Positions 60,832-64,000 of a stretch of 64,000 nucleotides of DNA are shown piece by piece. This DNA comes from Geosiphon pyriformis. Lineage: Eukaryota; Glomeromycota; Glomeromycetes; Archaeosporales; Geosiphonaceae. How positions within the stretch are numbered: position 1 is the stretch's first letter; each line of letters begins with the position of its first letter. The stretch lies in contig JAAOMT010000009.1 in NCBI GenBank assembly GCA_016748015.1, positions 1,368,762 through 1,432,761 of the forward strand, read 5' to 3'. A model generated the notes under the pieces. That model searched no databases. It was not told the origin of the DNA and saw only the letters and a list, made by a program, of their open reading frames with translations. A program made the translations under genes and the position numbers.

Positions 60832-62277
60832 ATGAGATTGTTAAAAACCTCTCATATACTACTGTCAATTTTGGGACTTTTCGCCTGTTCAACCATCCGA
60901 GTGGGGCAGGCAAACGAGAGCCCCCCTGATAGTGTAATTCCTCTTCGCACCCACTCTATATACATGCCTTATATAGGTTTGTCCTGAATTTTCTTTTCAT
61001 TGACATGGAATTTTTATTAACCTTCGCTGTCATTTCTAGATCAAGATCTTCAAAATCGGTGGTTTGACTTTGGCGCTGATACTGTAATCAACACCAATAA
61101 ATATATTCGTTTGACTCATGATCGGCCTTCTCAAACTGGTTGGTTATGGAGTCGATTGGTAAATTCATTTTTCACATGTATTTCGCCTATATATGATCTA
61201 TCTATTAATTTAGACACTTGACTTTACAAATTCCCCAGCCACTAACTGCAACGAATTGGCAGGTGGAGATTGAATTTAAAATAGACGGTGCTAATCCAAA
61301 TTTATTTGGCGATGGATTGGCAATCTGGTTTACCAAACAACGTGCAAATCCTGGTCCTGTTTTTGGCTTCCAGGATAATTTTGAAGGGCTTGGGATCATT
61401 ATTGATACATATGCTAACTCCAGGCAGCATGTAAATACCTTTGCAAACTCTTTTTGATAAACATTTATGCCTTTATAATTTTCTAAATTTTCAAGAAATC
61501 TTTTATTTAGCACTCATTTCCATACATAATGGCAATGCTCGGAGATGGTAAAACCTCATATGATCATGATAATGATGGTAAATCTAATGAACTAGCCGGT
61601 TGCGAGGTAATATTAATAATTCATCATAAAAAACCAGACCTTTAAAGTTAACTTGATTCTTGTTTTAGGCTGATGTTCGGTCCAAAACTATTCCCACTAA
61701 AGCACGGATTACATATTACAAGGAGAATTATCTTGAGGTATTAAATCAGCTAAGCATTTTCCTTGGCTATTTGAAAGCTAAAATACCCTTTAATATTGAT
61801 TACTTTAAACAGTTAAAGTTGCAATACAAGGCATGGGACCAATGGGAATCCTGCTTCACTCTCCCGAATGTAACCCTACCAAATATTGTATATCTTGGTT
61901 TTACCGCGCTAACGGGTGAAGTTAGTGGTAAGACTAATTACATTTGTATTTGATATTTTTTCATAATAAAATCTGAAATTTCTCATTTGCTTGGTAGATA
62001 ACCATGATATAATCAGTGTTACCACCAATAATATAATTTCTTTACCAACAGGAAAACACACATACAAGGTAAGTGTCGAAAATTTTGTTTTTCATACTTG
62101 GTTTTATAAATTATAATTTTTCTATATTCTTGATAGGCTCCATTAAGGACTCAGGATACTGGGTCAGGATGGTCTGGGTTTATATTTTTTATCAAATTGG
62201 TCGCGATAGTACTTTTCCTTAGTGCTGCAGTAATGGTATATAGAATGTATCAGTCTCAAGCAAATAAACGCTTTTGA
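60832..62277 (+). CDS. L-type lectin cargo receptor (VIP36/ERGIC-53/Emp47-like)
   Basis: Eight exons: 60,832-60,976, 61,040-61,158, 61,239-61,430, 61,511-61,606, 61,669-61,737, 61,813-61,927, 61,998-62,068 and 62,137-62,277. They give 315 residues with consistent phases. A signal peptide covers about residues 1-31. The legume-type lectin domain follows, with TGWLWSRLPLTATNWQVEIEF, GDGLAIWFTKQ, FGFQDNFEGLGIIIDTY (Asp of the ligand and calcium site), AMLGDG, WDQWESCF and LGFTALTGEVSDNHDI. A transmembrane helix lies at about 280-304, with a short cytosolic tail ending KRF. Family members bind high-mannose glycans on newly made glycoproteins and carry them between ER and Golgi. The tail lacks a classical dilysine; the terminal Phe resembles ER-exit signals. 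No long coiled-coil stalk as in ERGIC-53 is seen, so VIP36-type is closer. Confidence 0.93.
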
Positions 62278-62657
62278 AAAAAAATTTCTCCTATTTACCC
62301 AGTAATGGATTTACGTCTTTAGGAATATTATCTATAACTTGTTACATAGTACTCTATTATTTATAGTCTAAAATATATGGATCAAAATACTTTAAAAGTT
62401 CGATATAAAAGAATAGAACTAAAACTAATTTTGAAATCTCTGAATTTTTGTTTTTATACCAAATATTTCATTGTCGCAAAATTTCTTACAAATCAGCACA
62501 ATACCCATATTGAAGTGATTCTATTAAGTAATTATTCTGCAATTTTTCTAATTACGAAATTGGGCTTTTAAGAAAGCTGCAAGCCAATTAAATTCCAACT
62601 CCGATGTCTTGGGATAGCAACCTGAATACATGTTCAGTTTACAGTCTCCCAAAAGGA
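62278..62657. other. Convergent intergenic region
   Basis: 380 bp between the 3' ends of the lectin and GTPase genes. The 64-codon ORF at 62,377-62,571 is unsupported. Confidence 0.5.
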
Positions 62658-64000
62658 TCATTCACCCTCGCTTTCATAATTAGCCAATAGACCAAACGAT
62701 CCGCCAACCTGTGCTGGCGTGTCTCGGATCACTGTAAATTCCTCATCACTGGTATCGCCATCTGATTTATCCTTATAACAATATTCATTCTTAGTGACTG
62801 GCTTTTTTTCAGCATTTAATTTCTTTGTTTTCAGAGATTCTGCATCGATATCTTCACTGATTGTCAAATATTCCGCGTTTGAAAAAAAACCAGGAGGTTT
62901 AGTAGAAAGTAATATTCGTCCGTCGTTTGCCAGACGTAGTATAGCATTGGCTGCACGATAAACATCTGGGCGAGAAGATCTATTGGTGAAAAAGCGACGC
63001 TTGATAGCATAAGCTAGTAAAGAGAAAATCATAATTAGAAATTGAAGAACGGTATTGATAATTTGAACGATTTAATAATTTGAAACAGGAGTTGTCCATG
63101 CCTTCACAAATATCCCATGCTGACCATTGATAATCCTTTTCAGTCTCTGGAGGAGTAAGTCCTAAGATTATCTCCAAAGGGACTCTTTCCGCCTTTCGTT
63201 TATTGTCGGATGGTATGGAACGTTAATTATTAAGTAAATAAATCTCAAATGAGATCTTTATAAAATAATCAACAAACCAAATATTGAATGGTTGTATAAG
63301 GCTCCTGAACTTGTGCAATAGAATACATCCCAGATAAAATCTATGTGAAAGTAGTAAATATGAGCATTTAGATATATTATGAAGTGATATTCTGATAATC
63401 TGCAAACCTGCATGGGCTTTGGAAGTAAACTTGGAAATACTAATCCAGGAGAATCACACAAGCGGACATTTCCAGTAAGATGAATGGTTTGGAAATGCTT
63501 TGTGTGTCCTTAAATTGAAAGGATTTTCTCGATAAGAGTTTAAAGGTTAATAATTTGAAAGAACTTTTAGTAAATACCTGGAGTTTTTGATGCACTAACT
63601 ACGGTTCTTCCCAGCATGCCATTAATGAGGCTACTTTTCCCCACATTTGGGTGGCCTATATATTCAAATAAATAAGTTAATTTTATTTTGAAAATTGACA
63701 ATTTATTATAGGCACATACCCACAAGTCCAATAGTTACATAATCTTTGTGTGGTATCATCTCTGAAGGTTCGATGTCAAGCTTTAGTAATTCTAATTTTT
63801 AAGAAAATACGCCTGAATTAGAGCTATAAAGTAAACTAAATCATTTTAACCACAATGTGTTTGATCTATAACTTAGTTCATCAAGCTTGTCTTCCTGCGC
63901 GATTTTCGCTTCATCTGGCTCAATGTCTTCCTCAAAACTTTCTTCCCCACTATCTATCGCTTTCTCGTTATGATCATCCTCACTACTAGAATGTTCGACT
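62658..64000 (-). CDS. GNL1-like (HSR1/MMR1) circularly permuted GTPase, 3' part
   Basis: Minus-strand exons: beyond the window to 63,873, then 63,791-63,720, 63,655-63,578, 63,508-63,408, 63,340-63,278, 63,192-63,102 and 63,013-62,658. The P-loop GHPNVGKSSLING comes after the acidic region (SSSEDD, EEDIEPDEAK), then TPGHTKHFQTIHL, the G3 motif CDSPGLVFP, GMYSIAQVQEPY, AERVPLEIILGL, WSAWDICEAYAIKRRFF and RPDVYRAANAILRLANDGRI. This order and the C-terminal block resemble human GNL1; the acidic C-terminus ends GLLANYESEGE. Relatives (GNL1, LSG1 family) are GTPases linked to ribosome biogenesis or growth. The last intron (63,101-63,014) uses a GC donor (GAAG then GCATGG). The G4 NKxD part must lie upstream, outside the window. 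Confidence 0.9.

Noticed and set aside
62377-62571. 64-codon ORF between lectin and GTPase genes
   Set aside because: AT-driven composition, no domain; lies in the 3' flanks of both genes.

Overview
The window comes from an intron-rich, AT-rich fungal nuclear genome. Short GT-AG introns (about 45-155 bp), LINEs whose ORF1 carries an RNA-binding-like domain and a CCHC knuckle, and a Ty3/gypsy element of a type I associate with arbuscular mycorrhizal fungi make Glomeromycotina (Rhizophagus/Gigaspora-like) the best guess. That placement is inference.

Layout. About 1-46.9 kb is a transposon graveyard in extremely AT-rich DNA. It holds five non-LTR retrotransposon (LINE) copies: A (1-1.84 kb, +, cut by the window edge), B (5.45-12.43 kb plus 22.66-23.1 kb, -), C (23.28-24.88 kb, -, 5'-truncated), D (26.95-33.65 kb, +) and E (38.86-45.68 kb, -). 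A 10.2 kb Ty3/gypsy element (12,427-22,659) with two LTRs sits inside LINE B, flanked by a 4-bp target duplication (TTGT); removing it restores the ORF1 frame of LINE B. A second, unrelated solo LTR (5,838-6,449, duplication CCAC, containing a 63-N gap) interrupts the 3' end of the same LINE. A decayed solo LTR of the gypsy family lies at 25,796-26,587. The deserts between elements are partly built from a dispersed AT-rich repeat (here R) present in both orientations, into which LINEs C and E inserted. Almost all damage in the large ORFs is C:G to T:A nonsense or missense change; frames are otherwise largely intact, and several catalytic residues are lost this way.

From about 47.4 kb to the end the sequence is gene-dense with normal CpG content and seven host genes. 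They are: a TPR/F-box/LRR protein like Pof3/Dia2 (+); a DHHC palmitoyltransferase with two micro-exons (-); an SFT2-like Golgi vesicle-transport protein (-); an Argonaute with 21 exons and a complete DEDH tetrad (+); an unrecognised gene (+); an L-type lectin cargo receptor of the VIP36/ERGIC-53 type (+); and a GNL1-like circularly permuted GTPase that runs off the window (-). For six of the seven I could thread exons that keep phase across all introns; the unrecognised gene has an unresolved 5' end.

How they work together. The host genes are a housekeeping neighbourhood (secretory pathway: DHHC, SFT2, lectin; cell cycle: F-box; GTPase) rather than an operon-like system. The Argonaute is the likely small-RNA silencing effector and lies about 8 kb from the edge of the silenced-looking repeat block. 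The most unusual item is a dUTPase-like domain, with a cysteine-rich domain before it, inside the gypsy polyprotein.
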